Below are positions 25,825-35,235 of a stretch of DNA of 64,000 nt, one piece after another; within the stretch, counting starts at the first letter, position 1, and every line of letters starts with the position of its first letter. The position numbers and the translations under genes are program-made. This DNA is from Marivivens donghaensis (lineage in GTDB: Bacteria; Pseudomonadota; Alphaproteobacteria; Rhodobacterales; Rhodobacteraceae): assembly GCF_030410045.1 (NCBI RefSeq), contig NZ_JAUFRA010000009.1, positions 62,001 to 126,000 on the forward strand. Reading direction: 5' to 3'. Below the pieces are notes generated by a model. The model was not told the DNA's origin. It did no database searches and saw nothing but the letters and a program-made list of their open reading frames with translations.

Positions 25825-26672
25825 GCGCTCTCTGCCGGACGACCACGCCCAAGGGGATCGAGGTTGCGCGGTTCAATGCCCTCAGCAAGGCTCTGCCAAT
25901 CTAGAACCTGACGCATGAGGACCGAACGGCCCACGCAAATAATCGCAGGTGGTTCTAGCCCAGCGGCCGCGATGTCGGCCTCTAGGGTGCCCAAGGTGGA
26001 CTCCAAAACCTGCTGGTTCGGCGTTGTAGCATTGGTCACGACAGCAACAGGTTCCGACAGCGGACGACCTGCATCAATCAGGCTACCTGCGATCAGGGCG
26101 ATATGCTTCATCCCCATGTAGATCACGAGGACTTGCGACCCTTTGCTGATCGCCGCCCAATCGAGCGACTGTGGCGTTTCACCCGACTGGTCGTGCCCCG
26201 TGACAAAGGTCACCGATTGGTTCACGTCGCGGTGGGTGACAGGAATGCCTGCGTATGCCAAACCGCCGATACCTGCCGAAATGCCGGGGATAATCCGCAC
26301 CGGAACGCCATGCTGGATCAGGGTTTGCGCTTCTTCGCCACCGCGGCCAAAGACAAACGGATCGCCGCCCTTGAGACGCAGAACCTTTTTGCCCTCTTTC
26401 GCCATATCGACGAGCTGGAGCGAGATGTCGCGCTGCTTTGCCGACGGTTTGCCGCCGCGCTTGCCCGCGTAGATATGTTCCGCATTCGGGGCGAGCGCGA
26501 GGATCGCCTCATCCACGAGCGCGTCATAGATCACCACATCCGCTTGTTGGAGGCCGTTCACAGCATGCAAAGTCAGCAGCCCAGGGTCACCAGGGCCAGC
26601 ACCACAGAGCCATACCCAACCGGGTTTCAAAACGGGCCATGTCTGGCCGGAAAAGGGAAGCGAGTCGATCAT
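25821..26672 (-). CDS. cobA: Uroporphyrinogen-III C-methyltransferase
   Basis: 283 residues. Adds two methyl groups to uroporphyrinogen III to give precorrin-2 with SAM. Motifs: LCGAGPGDPGLLTLHAV, VIYDALVDEAIL, LRLKGGDPFVFGRGGEE, and PVTHRDVNQSVTFVTGH. Stand-alone SUMT, not fused to CysG dehydrogenase domains. Start at ATG 26672 rather than the upstream end of the open frame (26765), which would overlap the intergenic promoter region. Divergent from cbiD, 96 bp apart. Confidence 0.95.
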   Translation of the reverse strand: MIDSLPFSGQTWPVLKPGWVWLCGAGPGDPGLLTLHAVNGLQQADVVIYDALVDEAILALAPNAEHIYAGKRGGKPSAKQRDISLQLVDMAKEGKKVLRLKGGDPFVFGRGGEEAQTLIQHGVPVRIIPGISAGIGGLAYAGIPVTHRDVNQSVTFVTGHDQSGETPQSLDWAAISKGSQVLVIYMGMKHIALIAGSLIDAGRPLSEPVAVVTNATTPNQQVLESTLGTLEADIAAAGLEPPAIICVGRSVLMRQVLDWQSLAEGIEPRNLDPLGRGRPAESA

Positions 26673-26768
26673 GGGGTGGTTATGCCCCGTAAGCGGACCT
26701 GAATAAAGGCGACAAACGACGCAGTTTGCTGGATTGGCGGCACGGATAACCCGTTCTATAGTCACGCC

Positions 26769-27818
26769 ATGACGCGTAAACCTGACACTCCTTTGCGCCG
26801 TGGCTGGACCACGGGCGCTTGTGCCACCGCCGCCACCAAGGCGGCGTTGCTGCGTTTGTGGGGCGGGGCGTGGCCTGAAACGGTCTCAATCACTTTGCCC
26901 AAGGGCGAAACACCTGTGTTCGAACTGGCCTATATGGACGCGGGCGAGGGCTATGCCGAAGCTGGAATCATCAAAGATGCAGGCGACGACCCTGACGTGA
27001 CCCACGGTGCCTTGATCCGTGCGCGGGTCGAACGGTCGACGGGGGGCGTCACGTTCCATGCGGGCGTCGGTGTCGGGATGGTGACAAAAGCGGGATTGCC
27101 GATCCCTGTGGGTGAGCCTGCTATCAACCCCGTGCCGCGTGGCTTAATGGATGAGGTTGTCGCGGAATTGGCCAGCGAATTTGGCCAATCCCCCGATATT
27201 GCGATCACGATCACCGTGCCCAACGGGGCAGAGCTTGCGCAGAAAACATGGAACCCGCGTTTGGGGATCAAGGGTGGTTTGTCGATCCTTGGTACGACAG
27301 GCGTGGTGCGTCCGTTCTCTTGTGCGGCGTGGATCGCGTCGATCCACCGTGGGGTCGATGTGGCGCGGGCAGGGAACACGACCCATGTTGCGGGCTGCAC
27401 AGGTGCGACGTCAGAGCGGATCGTGCAGGGGCTCTATGGTCTGCCCGATCACGCGATGCTCGACATGGGGGATTTCGCGGGTGGTCTGCTGAAATACATG
27501 CGTCAACATCCCGTGCCGCGCCTGACGATCGGTGGCGGCATCGGTAAGCTGGCAAAGCTGGCGCAGGGGGCGATGGACCTCCATTCTGGGCGGTCGCAGG
27601 TGGATTTCGACATGCTTGCCGATTGGATGGGTCACGACAGGTTGCGCGGTGCGAATACCGTCCTTGAGGCTTATGAGATTTGCGGCGCGCCTCTGGCCGA
27701 CCTTATTGCCGTCAAAGCCCGTGAACAGGCGTTGTCGGTGGTGCGCGATGCGGGTATCGACATCGACGTTGTGGTCATCGACCGCGCAGGCAAGATTTTG
27801 ACGAGGACAGGCGCGTGA
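26769..27818 (+). CDS. cbiD: Cobalt-precorrin-5B C1-methyltransferase
   Basis: 349 residues. Methylates C1 during corrin ring contraction. Family signature LRRGWTTGACATAATKAAL at the N-terminus, later TGVVRPFSCAAW and GGGIGKLAKLAQGAMDLHS. Commonly linked to the anaerobic route but here next to cobK, as in several alphaproteobacteria where it is thought to replace CobF. GTGA overlap with the next gene. Confidence 0.95.
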   Translation: MTRKPDTPLRRGWTTGACATAATKAALLRLWGGAWPETVSITLPKGETPVFELAYMDAGEGYAEAGIIKDAGDDPDVTHGALIRARVERSTGGVTFHAGVGVGMVTKAGLPIPVGEPAINPVPRGLMDEVVAELASEFGQSPDIAITITVPNGAELAQKTWNPRLGIKGGLSILGTTGVVRPFSCAAWIASIHRGVDVARAGNTTHVAGCTGATSERIVQGLYGLPDHAMLDMGDFAGGLLKYMRQHPVPRLTIGGGIGKLAKLAQGAMDLHSGRSQVDFDMLADWMGHDRLRGANTVLEAYEICGAPLADLIAVKAREQALSVVRDAGIDIDVVVIDRAGKILTRTGA

Positions 27819-28525
27819 TCCTTTTATTGGCTGGTACGACAGAAGCCCGCAAAATGGCATGGCTGCTCCATGACTACGGGATCAAAGCGGTTGCCTCTCT
27901 AGCAGGTGAAACCGCATCCCCCACGGCCTATCCGATCGCAACCCGTATCGGTGGGTTCGGCGGTGAGGATGGCTTTATCCAGTATCTCGACGAGAACGGT
28001 ATCACCGCGGTCATCGACGCCACGCACCCCTTTGCCACTGCGATCACCGAACGAACGGCGCGTGTCTGTGCCCAGCGCGGATTGCCCTATATCCAACTGA
28101 TCCGCGCCGAGTGGGAGCCTGAGCCAGAGGATAAATGGATCATGGTTCCCGACATGGCGAGCGTGTCTGCTGTCGTCCCCGATGGCACGCGTGTCTTTGC
28201 TGCCGTGGGTCGCAAAGGTGCGGCAGAGTTGAACCTACCGAATTGTCACCTCGTGATCCGCACCGTTGATCCGCAGCCTGCTGAAGATGGCGTGACCTAT
28301 ATCACGGGCCGTCCGCCATTCCCCGAGGCGGATGAGGTGGATCTGCTCAAACAGCATGAGATCGACATCGTAGTTGCCAAAAACGCAGGCGGCATGACCG
28401 AAGGCAAACTCCTCGCTGCGCGGCAATTGGGAATACCTGTTGTCATGGTTCAGCGCCCGCCGATGGCGGATGCCTTGCGGCGTGAACGGGTTCAAGATGT
28501 CTTGGACTGGGTCATGGACCTATGA
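27815..28525 (+). CDS. cobK: Precorrin-6A reductase
   Basis: 236 residues, GTG start overlapping the cbiD stop. NADPH-dependent reduction of precorrin-6A. N-terminal LLLAGTTEARKMAWLL, IDATHPFATAITERTARVC and C-terminal VAKNAGGMTEGKLLAARQLGIPVVMVQRPP are family hallmarks. Part of a four-gene run with 4-nt overlaps. Confidence 0.94.
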   Translation: MILLLAGTTEARKMAWLLHDYGIKAVASLAGETASPTAYPIATRIGGFGGEDGFIQYLDENGITAVIDATHPFATAITERTARVCAQRGLPYIQLIRAEWEPEPEDKWIMVPDMASVSAVVPDGTRVFAAVGRKGAAELNLPNCHLVIRTVDPQPAEDGVTYITGRPPFPEADEVDLLKQHEIDIVVAKNAGGMTEGKLLAARQLGIPVVMVQRPPMADALRRERVQDVLDWVMDL

Positions 28526-29151
28526 TCGGGCGGATCATCGAAACCGATGATTGCATCCTCGAAGGGATCGCGTGGTTGTCAGCCGCCCATCCCGAATTCA
28601 AAGCTGCCTATGAACTGACTGGACCATTGCCTCTGCGTCGTACCAATGACGGGTTTGATCGGCTTTTGTCTGCGATTGTCAGCCAGCAGGTAAGCGTCGC
28701 AGCCGCCAGTGCGATCTGGTCACGGGTTGAGGCGGCGGGCATGACTGACCCAGAGAATGTCCTAAACGCCACTGAGGACGACCTTCGCGCCTTGGGCATG
28801 AGTCGCCAAAAAGTGCGTTATGCAAAGGCACTTGCGGGGGCTGGAATTGACTTTAACAATTTGCGGCAACTCCCTGATTTAGAAATCATTAAGGAGTTGA
28901 CAGCTGTCAACGGAATAGGTGTTTGGACGGCTGAGATTTACGCAATGTTCGCGTTGGGTCGGGCGGATGTATTCGCCCCCGGTGATCTGGCTCTGCAAGA
29001 GGCCGCGCGGATGTTGTTCAACCTCGACGCCCGACCGACAGAGCGGGCACTGCGGAAAATGGCCGAAGACTGGAGCCCGTGGCGTGCCGTTGCGGCTCGG
29101 CTCTTGTGGGCCTACTACAAGGTAGCGAAAGACAGGGAAGGTATCCTATGA
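28522..29151 (+). CDS. DNA-3-methyladenine glycosylase II family
   Basis: 209 residues, HhH-GPD base-excision glycosylase of the AlkA type. Hairpin-helix-hairpin ELTAVNGIGVWTAEIYAMFALG and catalytic Asp in VFAPGDLALQEAA; FDRLLSAIVSQQVSVAAASAIW is the conserved helical entry. No N-terminal Ada or AlkA beta domain, so it is the short form. It removes alkylated purines. Sits in the cobalamin operon by overlap only; no functional link is obvious. Confidence 0.92.
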   Translation: MIGRIIETDDCILEGIAWLSAAHPEFKAAYELTGPLPLRRTNDGFDRLLSAIVSQQVSVAAASAIWSRVEAAGMTDPENVLNATEDDLRALGMSRQKVRYAKALAGAGIDFNNLRQLPDLEIIKELTAVNGIGVWTAEIYAMFALGRADVFAPGDLALQEAARMLFNLDARPTERALRKMAEDWSPWRAVAARLLWAYYKVAKDREGIL

Positions 29152-29813
29152 CACGTGCTCTTCAGGCGGACCGGCGCGAACCGGTATCGGGCGATCTGCG
29201 CTCAGCTGTTGTGTTCCTGCATGGCTACGGTGCCAATGGGGCCGACCTTTTGGGGCTGGCTGATGTGCTGGGCGAACACCTTCCCGACACGATGTTCATT
29301 GCCCCCGATGCGCCCGAAGCTTGCGCAGGTGCGCCGATGGGGTTCCAGTGGTTCCCGATCCCGTGGATCGACGGGTCGAGCGAAGAGGAATCGCGTCAGG
29401 GTCTTGATCGTGCGTCTGACGATCTGAACGCGTTCTTGGACGGTGTGATGGTTGATTACGATCTTCTGCCTGAACAGGTTATGATCTTTGGCTTTTCCCA
29501 AGGCACGATGATGTCGCTGCACGTGGCACCTCGTCGTGAAGATGCCGTCGCGGGGATCTGTGCGTTCTCGGGTCGTCTGCTCGAACCAGAGTTGCTCGCC
29601 GACGAACTGTCCTGCCGCCCGCCAGTTCTATTGGTCCATGGCGACCAAGACGATGTCGTCCCCGTGCAATCGCTGCCCCAAGCCGCAGAGGCGCTTCAGG
29701 CCGCTGGATGGAAAGAGGTCTATGCGCACATCATGAAGGGCACAGGCCACGGCATCGCGCCTGATGGACTTTCGGTCGCCCTCGCGTTCATGCGTGAGCG
29801 GTTGGGCTACTGA
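29148..29813 (+). CDS. Phospholipase/carboxylesterase-type alpha/beta hydrolase
   Basis: 221 residues. Catalytic triad visible: Ser in FGFSQGTMMSLH, Asp in VHGDQDDVVPVQS, His in GTGHGIAPDG; oxyanion loop VFLHGYGANGADLLGL. No signal peptide, so cytoplasmic. Start at ATG 29148, overlapping the previous stop (ATGA). Acts on short esters or acyl groups; natural substrate unknown. Confidence 0.9.
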   Translation: MTRALQADRREPVSGDLRSAVVFLHGYGANGADLLGLADVLGEHLPDTMFIAPDAPEACAGAPMGFQWFPIPWIDGSSEEESRQGLDRASDDLNAFLDGVMVDYDLLPEQVMIFGFSQGTMMSLHVAPRREDAVAGICAFSGRLLEPELLADELSCRPPVLLVHGDQDDVVPVQSLPQAAEALQAAGWKEVYAHIMKGTGHGIAPDGLSVALAFMRERLGY

Positions 29814-30003
29814 TCAAAGTCAGGGCAAATTGCCTAAAGTCGCGTCACTCGGCTGTTACATCCCTGCGGTTATCTGCGGGCACGCGTTGACGATATCGTG
29901 AGGCTTGATCCGTTTGGGCTACGATATATAGTTAATGCTATGCTGGGGCGGGTTGCTCCCGCTCTGGTGCCTAGAGCAGACAGAGTAGTGGAGATATGCT
30001 CCG

Positions 30004-30588
30004 ATGGATGGCGATTTTAGGATAAATTTTGTTAGAGATCAGGCTGGGCCGCGGTCGCATCCCGCGCTCGTGCTGAACGCGGACTATCGACCGTTGTCGT
30101 ATTACCCGCTTTCGCTTTGGCCTTGGCAAGAAGCGGTCAAGGCGGTCTTTCTCGATAGGGTGGATATCGTTGCCACCTACGATGAAGTGGTCCGCAGCCC
30201 ATCGACAGAGTTCTTGATCCCGTCGGTTGTCGTCCTCAAAGATTATGTCAAACCTCAAAAGCGCGTGGCCTTCACGCGCTTTAATCTTTTCTTGAGGGAC
30301 GAATTTCAGTGCCAATACTGCGGTGGGCATGGTGATCTAACGTTCGACCATGTCGTGCCACGGGCGCGGGGCGGGATCACCAGTTGGGAAAATGTGGTGG
30401 CGGCTTGTTCGCCCTGTAACCTCGCCAAAGGGTCAAAAAGCCTTCGGCAGGCGGGGATGCATCTGCGTAAACCGCCACGCCAGCCCAGCGCCGAGGAATT
30501 GCGAAACCTTGGGCGCAAATTCCGACCGAACCACCTGCATGAAAGCTGGTTGGATTACCTCTATTGGGACACCGAATTGGACGCATAA
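30004..30588 (+). CDS. HNH endonuclease family protein
   Basis: 194 residues. N-terminal ALVLNADYRPLSYYPLSLWPWQEAVK, then HNH core with zinc knuckle CQYCGG, FDHVVPRARGGITSWENVVAACSPCN. This group is widespread as a chromosomal single-copy gene in alphaproteobacteria and is likely a housekeeping DNA enzyme rather than a mobile element. Nearby upstream 190 bp (29814-30003) hold no gene. Confidence 0.9.
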   Translation: MDGDFRINFVRDQAGPRSHPALVLNADYRPLSYYPLSLWPWQEAVKAVFLDRVDIVATYDEVVRSPSTEFLIPSVVVLKDYVKPQKRVAFTRFNLFLRDEFQCQYCGGHGDLTFDHVVPRARGGITSWENVVAACSPCNLAKGSKSLRQAGMHLRKPPRQPSAEELRNLGRKFRPNHLHESWLDYLYWDTELDA

Positions 30589-30653
30589 GCCGAGGAAGGT
30601 TTCATTTCCGTGCTAAGCCGCTAGACTTTATCCGTAGAGAATTGTAAGTCGCG

Positions 30654-30665
30654 AGCGTTAACGCT
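30654..30665. promoter_or_regulatory. Palindromic operator before zwf
   Basis: Perfect 12-bp palindrome AGCGTTAACGCT, 47 bp before the zwf ATG, in a context (GAGCGTTAACGCTAACATAG) like operators bound by LacI- or GntR-family sugar regulators. It would control zwf-pgl-pgi. Confidence 0.45.
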
Positions 30666-30712
30666 AACATAGCTAGCGTGATGTGATCTACGAGAGAGAA
30701 GCGGAGAACAGC

Positions 30713-32167
30713 ATGGTATCGCGTGTCATTCCGGTCGAACCCTTCGACCTAGTGATTTTTGGGGGCACGGGCGATCTGGCCCGCCGTAAAATCCTGCCTG
30801 GCTTGTTCCGCCGTTATCTGTCGGGGCAAATGACCCCTGAATCGCGGATCATTGGTGCTGCGCGCTCTGAGATGGATGCCGAAGGGTTCCGCCAGCTTGT
30901 GGCAGACGCGATCCAAGAATTCGGCGGTGCCGAGAAGTCTGAAAAGAAAGCGATCGCAGAGTTCCTTGCGCGTCTCGACTATGTTGCGATTGATGCCAAA
31001 GGCGAGGGCGGTTGGGCGCAGCTTGCTGGTCTGATGCGGGACGGCGTTGTGCGCGCGTTCTATTTCTCTGTCGCACCGAGCCTGTTTGGCGATCTCGCAG
31101 AACGTCTGCACCTGCATGGCATTGCAAACCGCGAAAGCCGTATCGTTGTTGAGAAACCGTTCGGTCGCGATCTGGCGTCTGCCAAGGCGTTGAACGCGGT
31201 TCTTGCGACGCATTTCGACGAAACACAGATTTACCGCATCGACCACTATCTGGGCAAAGAAACCGTTCAGAACCTCATGGCTGTCCGCTTTGGTAACGTG
31301 CTGTTTGAGCCGCTGTGGAACAACCACTACGTCGATCACATCCAGATCACCGTGGCGGAAACCGTGGGTGTTGGCGGGCGCGGTGCATACTACGATAAAT
31401 CGGGTGCAATGCGCGATATGGTGCAAAACCACCTGATGCAGCTTTTGTGCCTGATCGCGATGGAACCACCGAGCAAGTTTGAGGCCGATGAGGTCCGCAA
31501 CGAAAAGCTCAAGGTTATCCGTGCCTTGCAGAACGTGGATCACCACCACATTGTGCGCGGTCAGTATGATGCCGATGGCAGCAGCCCGTCCTATCGTGAC
31601 GACGCGGAAAACCCGCGTTCGTTCACCGAGAGCTTTATCGCGATGCGCTGCCATATCAACAACTGGCGTTGGGCTGGCGTGCCGTTCTACCTGCGCACTG
31701 GTAAAAAGATGAAAGCGCGGTCGTCCGAGATCGCCGTGGTGTTCAAAGACCTTGGTCACTCGATTTTTGAAGGGGACGAAGCGCGTCACCGCAACATCCT
31801 CGCCATCCGTTTGCAGCCGAACGAAGGCATCGACCTGCAAGTGACGATCAAGGAACCGGGTCCGGGGGGTATGCGTCTGATCGACGTGCCGCTGGATATG
31901 ACGTTCTCTGAGGCCCTAGGTGATGATGCAGAGGATGTGACCGATGCTTACGAGCGTCTGATCATGGACGTGATCCGTGGCAACCAGACCCTGTTCATGC
32001 GTGGCGACGAGGTCGAGGCGGCTTGGGCTTGGACTGATCCGTTGATCAATGATTGGGAACGTCGCAACGATGTGCCTAAGCTTTACGATCAAGGCTCTGC
32101 TGGTCCAGATGATGCCCTCATGCTGATGCATCGTGACGGTCGTCGCTGGCGCGATATCAAAGGTTAA
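30713..32167 (+). CDS. zwf: Glucose-6-phosphate 1-dehydrogenase
   Basis: 484 residues. Oxidises glucose 6-phosphate with NADP+ (or NAD+), the entry to the Entner-Doudoroff and pentose phosphate routes. Nucleotide site IFGGTGDLARRKILPGL; active-site signature YRIDHYLGKETVQNL; VEKPFGRD before it. Start at ATG 30713 with GCGGAGAA upstream. Followed 48 bp later by pgl. Confidence 0.97.
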   Translation: MVSRVIPVEPFDLVIFGGTGDLARRKILPGLFRRYLSGQMTPESRIIGAARSEMDAEGFRQLVADAIQEFGGAEKSEKKAIAEFLARLDYVAIDAKGEGGWAQLAGLMRDGVVRAFYFSVAPSLFGDLAERLHLHGIANRESRIVVEKPFGRDLASAKALNAVLATHFDETQIYRIDHYLGKETVQNLMAVRFGNVLFEPLWNNHYVDHIQITVAETVGVGGRGAYYDKSGAMRDMVQNHLMQLLCLIAMEPPSKFEADEVRNEKLKVIRALQNVDHHHIVRGQYDADGSSPSYRDDAENPRSFTESFIAMRCHINNWRWAGVPFYLRTGKKMKARSSEIAVVFKDLGHSIFEGDEARHRNILAIRLQPNEGIDLQVTIKEPGPGGMRLIDVPLDMTFSEALGDDAEDVTDAYERLIMDVIRGNQTLFMRGDEVEAAWAWTDPLINDWERRNDVPKLYDQGSAGPDDALMLMHRDGRRWRDIKG

Positions 32168-32215
32168 GCAAACGACGGCGGGCTGGTCCCGCCGTTGATC
32201 TGAAAGGACAAAACG

Positions 32216-32887
32216 ATGGATTTCATCGAATACGCCGACGCGGAACTTATGATGATGAATCTGGCGGATAAGATCGCCAGCGAATTACGCGAAACGCTCC
32301 AGCATGATGAGTTTGCGACCTTGGCTGTTCCGGGTGGCACGACCCCTGGTCCGATTTTTGACTCGCTTTGTGCGGTTGATCTGGATTGGGCGCGGGTCAA
32401 TGTGATGCTGACCGATGAACGCTGGGTGCCTGAAACCTCTGAACGGTCGAATACCCGCTTGATCAAGGAACGCCTGCTGATCAATCACGCTGCCGCCGCG
32501 ACTTACCTGCCGTTGTTCAAAGAAGGCGGTTCGGCTGAGGAAAAACTGCCCGAATTGTCGGCTGTGATCGCGCCAAAGCTGCCGATTTCGGTCTGTGTGT
32601 TGGGTATGGGCGCGGACATGCATACGGCGTCGATCTTCCCTGAGGCGGATCGTCTGGCGGATGCGCTGCATGGCACCGATATCCTTTATCCGATGCGGGC
32701 ACCCGGTGCGCCTGAGCCGCGGATCACACTCTCTGCGCATGTCCTGAAAGACGCAATGCGCCGTCATATCGTAATCAAAGGTGCCGACAAACGTGAGGCA
32801 CTGGAAAAGGCTCGTCATCTGAGCGCGGATGACGCCCCTGTCGCCGCTGTTCTGTCGGGCGCAACTGTTCACTGGGCTGAAGCATGA
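32216..32887 (+). CDS. pgl: 6-phosphogluconolactonase
   Basis: 223 residues, NagB-like fold, DevB type. Hydrolyses the lactone formed by Zwf. Motifs: LAVPGGTTPGPIFDSL, VMLTDERWVPETSERSNTRLIKERLL and VCVLGMGADMHTASIFPEA. Stop overlaps the pgi start (ATGA). Confidence 0.96.
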   Translation: MDFIEYADAELMMMNLADKIASELRETLQHDEFATLAVPGGTTPGPIFDSLCAVDLDWARVNVMLTDERWVPETSERSNTRLIKERLLINHAAAATYLPLFKEGGSAEEKLPELSAVIAPKLPISVCVLGMGADMHTASIFPEADRLADALHGTDILYPMRAPGAPEPRITLSAHVLKDAMRRHIVIKGADKREALEKARHLSADDAPVAAVLSGATVHWAEA

Positions 32888-34488
32888 CCATTTTTGACGA
32901 CCTGAAATCCCACTACGCGTCTATCAAAGACCGCCGTATCGAGAGCATGTTGGACGCACGTCGCGCCGATGATTTCTCGTCGCAGGCAGGGGATATGCTG
33001 TTCGATTACTCGAAGACCAATATCGACACCGATGCGCGGGACATGCTGATCGGTCTGTTGGAGACAACAGGCGTTGCCGCACGGCGCGATGCGATGTTTG
33101 CAGGCGAAAAGATCAACGAGACCGAAGGGCGCGCGGTGCTGCATACGGCGCTGCGGAACCTCGACGGTGGTGCGGTGAAGGTCGATGGCGAGGATGTGAT
33201 CCCCGCCGTTCGCGACACACTCGCACGGATGGAGGCATTTGCGTCAGATGTCCGCGAAGGCCGTTACACAGGGCAGGGTGGCAAGATCACGGATGTGATC
33301 AACATCGGCATCGGTGGATCTGACTTGGGCCCTGCGATGGCGTATCGTGCGCTGGCGCCTTACGCTGATGGCCCGCGGTGCCATTTCGTATCGAACGTTG
33401 ACCCTGCGGATATTGCGCAAATTCTGCGGTCTTGCGATCCCGCGACGACATTGGTGATCGTCGCGTCCAAGACCTTTACCACGATTGAAACCATGACCAA
33501 CGCCCGCACTGCAAAGGCGTGGATGAGCGAACAGGTCACGGACCCTGCGGCGCAATTCGCGGCTCTGTCAACGGCGATGGATAAGACAGCGGCCTTTGGC
33601 ATTCCTGCGTCCCGCGTGTTTGGGTTCGAGGATTGGGTCGGTGGTCGTTATTCCATGTGGGGGCCGATTGGCCTGTCGCTGATGATCGCCATTGGCGCGG
33701 ATGCGTTCCGGGCGTTCTTGCGCGGTGGTCAGGCGATGGACACCCACTTCCGCGCTGCAAAGTGGGAAGAAAACCTGCCTGCATTGCTGGCTCTGGTTGG
33801 GATTTGGCACAATCAGATTTGCGGGTTCGCAACCCGTGCAGTGCTGCCCTATGACAACAACCTTGCGCGTCTGCCTGCCTACCTCCAGCAGCTCGAGATG
33901 GAGAGCAACGGCAAAGGCGTCAGCATGGATGGCGCTGACCTGCCGTTTGAAAGCGGTCCTGTTGTTTGGGGTGAGCCCGGCACCAACGGTCAGCACGCGT
34001 TCTATCAGTTGATCCACCAAGGCACGCGGGTGATCCCCTGCGAATTCCTCGTTGCTGCGACGGGTCATGATGAAGGGCTGCACCATCAGCACCAGTTGTT
34101 GGTGGCGAATTGTCTTGCCCAGTCTGAGGCCCTGATGAAGGGTCGGACGCTGGATGAGGCGCGCGCAAAGAACGCGGATAAATTCGAGGGCGCAGAACTG
34201 GAACGCCAAGCGGCCCACCGTGTGTTTACGGGGAACCGCCCGTCCGTGACGATTGCCTATCCAAAGCTGGATCCATTCATGCTCGGCCAGATTATCGCGC
34301 TGTATGAACACCGCGTGTTTGTTGAAGGCGTGGTTCTGGGCATCAACTCTTACGACCAGTGGGGAGTTGAGTTGGGTAAGGAGCTTGCCACCGCGCTTCA
34401 GCCGATTGTGGAGGGCAAAGCGGATGCCACGTCCAAAGATGGATCGACGGCGCAGCTCGTTGGGTTCTTGCGGACCAACGGCCTATAA
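32884..34488 (+). CDS. pgi: Glucose-6-phosphate isomerase
   Basis: 534 residues. Interconverts glucose 6-phosphate and fructose 6-phosphate. SIS-fold motifs INIGIGGSDLGPAM, VGGRYSMWGPIGLS and the C-terminal signature around SYDQWGVELGKELA; active-site Glu/His in LEMESNGKG and QHAFYQLIHQG. Third gene of the zwf-pgl-pgi operon. Confidence 0.97.
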   Translation: MTIFDDLKSHYASIKDRRIESMLDARRADDFSSQAGDMLFDYSKTNIDTDARDMLIGLLETTGVAARRDAMFAGEKINETEGRAVLHTALRNLDGGAVKVDGEDVIPAVRDTLARMEAFASDVREGRYTGQGGKITDVINIGIGGSDLGPAMAYRALAPYADGPRCHFVSNVDPADIAQILRSCDPATTLVIVASKTFTTIETMTNARTAKAWMSEQVTDPAAQFAALSTAMDKTAAFGIPASRVFGFEDWVGGRYSMWGPIGLSLMIAIGADAFRAFLRGGQAMDTHFRAAKWEENLPALLALVGIWHNQICGFATRAVLPYDNNLARLPAYLQQLEMESNGKGVSMDGADLPFESGPVVWGEPGTNGQHAFYQLIHQGTRVIPCEFLVAATGHDEGLHHQHQLLVANCLAQSEALMKGRTLDEARAKNADKFEGAELERQAAHRVFTGNRPSVTIAYPKLDPFMLGQIIALYEHRVFVEGVVLGINSYDQWGVELGKELATALQPIVEGKADATSKDGSTAQLVGFLRTNGL

Positions 34489-34494
34489 TAAAAA

Positions 34495-34524
34495 GGGCCG
34501 CTGCGACCTTAATCGCAGCGGCCC
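34495..34524. terminator. Bidirectional terminator between pgi and fasciclin gene
   Basis: Perfect 12-bp stem (34495-34506 / 34513-34524, GGGCCGCTGCGA with TCGCAGCGGCCC) and 6-nt loop. On the minus strand it is followed by TTTTTATTAT, so it best ends the fasciclin transcript; in the plus direction it is a hairpin without U-run right after pgi. Confidence 0.85.
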
Positions 34525-34545
34525 CATCGTAGTCCCTGGGAGGGA

Positions 34546-35115
34546 TTACATTGCAGGCAGCATCACCGCGTCGATCACGTGGATCACGCCGTTCGACTGC
34601 TTCACATCCGCAATCGTGACAGTCGCAACGTTGCCGTTTTCATCGGTCAACGACATGACGCCGTCAGCGTAGCTTGCCTTGAGAACGCAACCGCCGAGGG
34701 TCGGCACGTCATGCACGCCGCCGTCATCGTCGATCATGCCCATCATTGCGTCCGACATGACTTCTTTGCCGACCACATGGCAGGTCAGGATTTTTACCAG
34801 CTGATCTTTGTTTTCAGGCTGGAGGAGCGTTTCAACAGTGCCCTCTGGCAGGGCGGCGAAGGCGTCATTCACTGGTGCAAATACGGTGAACGGGCCGTCA
34901 CCTGCGAGGGTATCAACGAGGCCTGCAGCCTGAACTGCAGCAACTAGCGTGGTGTGATCCGCCGAGTTCACCGCGTTTTCTACGATGTTCATAGTCGGGA
35001 ACATTTCAGCGCCACCCACCATCGGGTTCGCAGCCGAATGGCCATCAGCAAAGCTAGCAATAGGAGCAGCGAAAAGCGTTGCGGTGAGTGCGGTTACAGA
35101 AAGAATGTTTTTCAT
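34546..35115 (-). CDS. Secreted fasciclin (FAS1) domain protein
   Basis: 189 residues: signal peptide (NILSVTALTATLFAAPIASFADG), then a single FAS1 domain with NIVENAVNSADHTTLVAAVQAAGLVDTL, GPFTVFAPVNDAFAALP, and the H-box/YH-like end SNGVIHVIDAVMLP. FAS1 proteins act in adhesion or matrix contact; one-domain secreted forms are common in roseobacters. Start at ATG 35115; the open frame upstream carries no signal. Confidence 0.92.
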   Translation of the reverse strand: MKNILSVTALTATLFAAPIASFADGHSAANPMVGGAEMFPTMNIVENAVNSADHTTLVAAVQAAGLVDTLAGDGPFTVFAPVNDAFAALPEGTVETLLQPENKDQLVKILTCHVVGKEVMSDAMMGMIDDDGGVHDVPTLGGCVLKASYADGVMSLTDENGNVATVTIADVKQSNGVIHVIDAVMLPAM

Positions 35116-35235
35116 GATGTCCTCTACATCGGGGTTAAGATGTGAGGGATACGGGGCGGAGGCGGTTTTGGTTCTCGCGTTTTGTTCACAAGTACTAAAC
35201 ATAAACGTGTGTGATTTGTGTTTGCTAAAACCAAA

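Noticed and set aside
26673..26768. Cobalamin riboswitch between cobA and cbiD
   Set aside because: Only 96 bp, and I see no B12-box-like sequence or suitable stem set.
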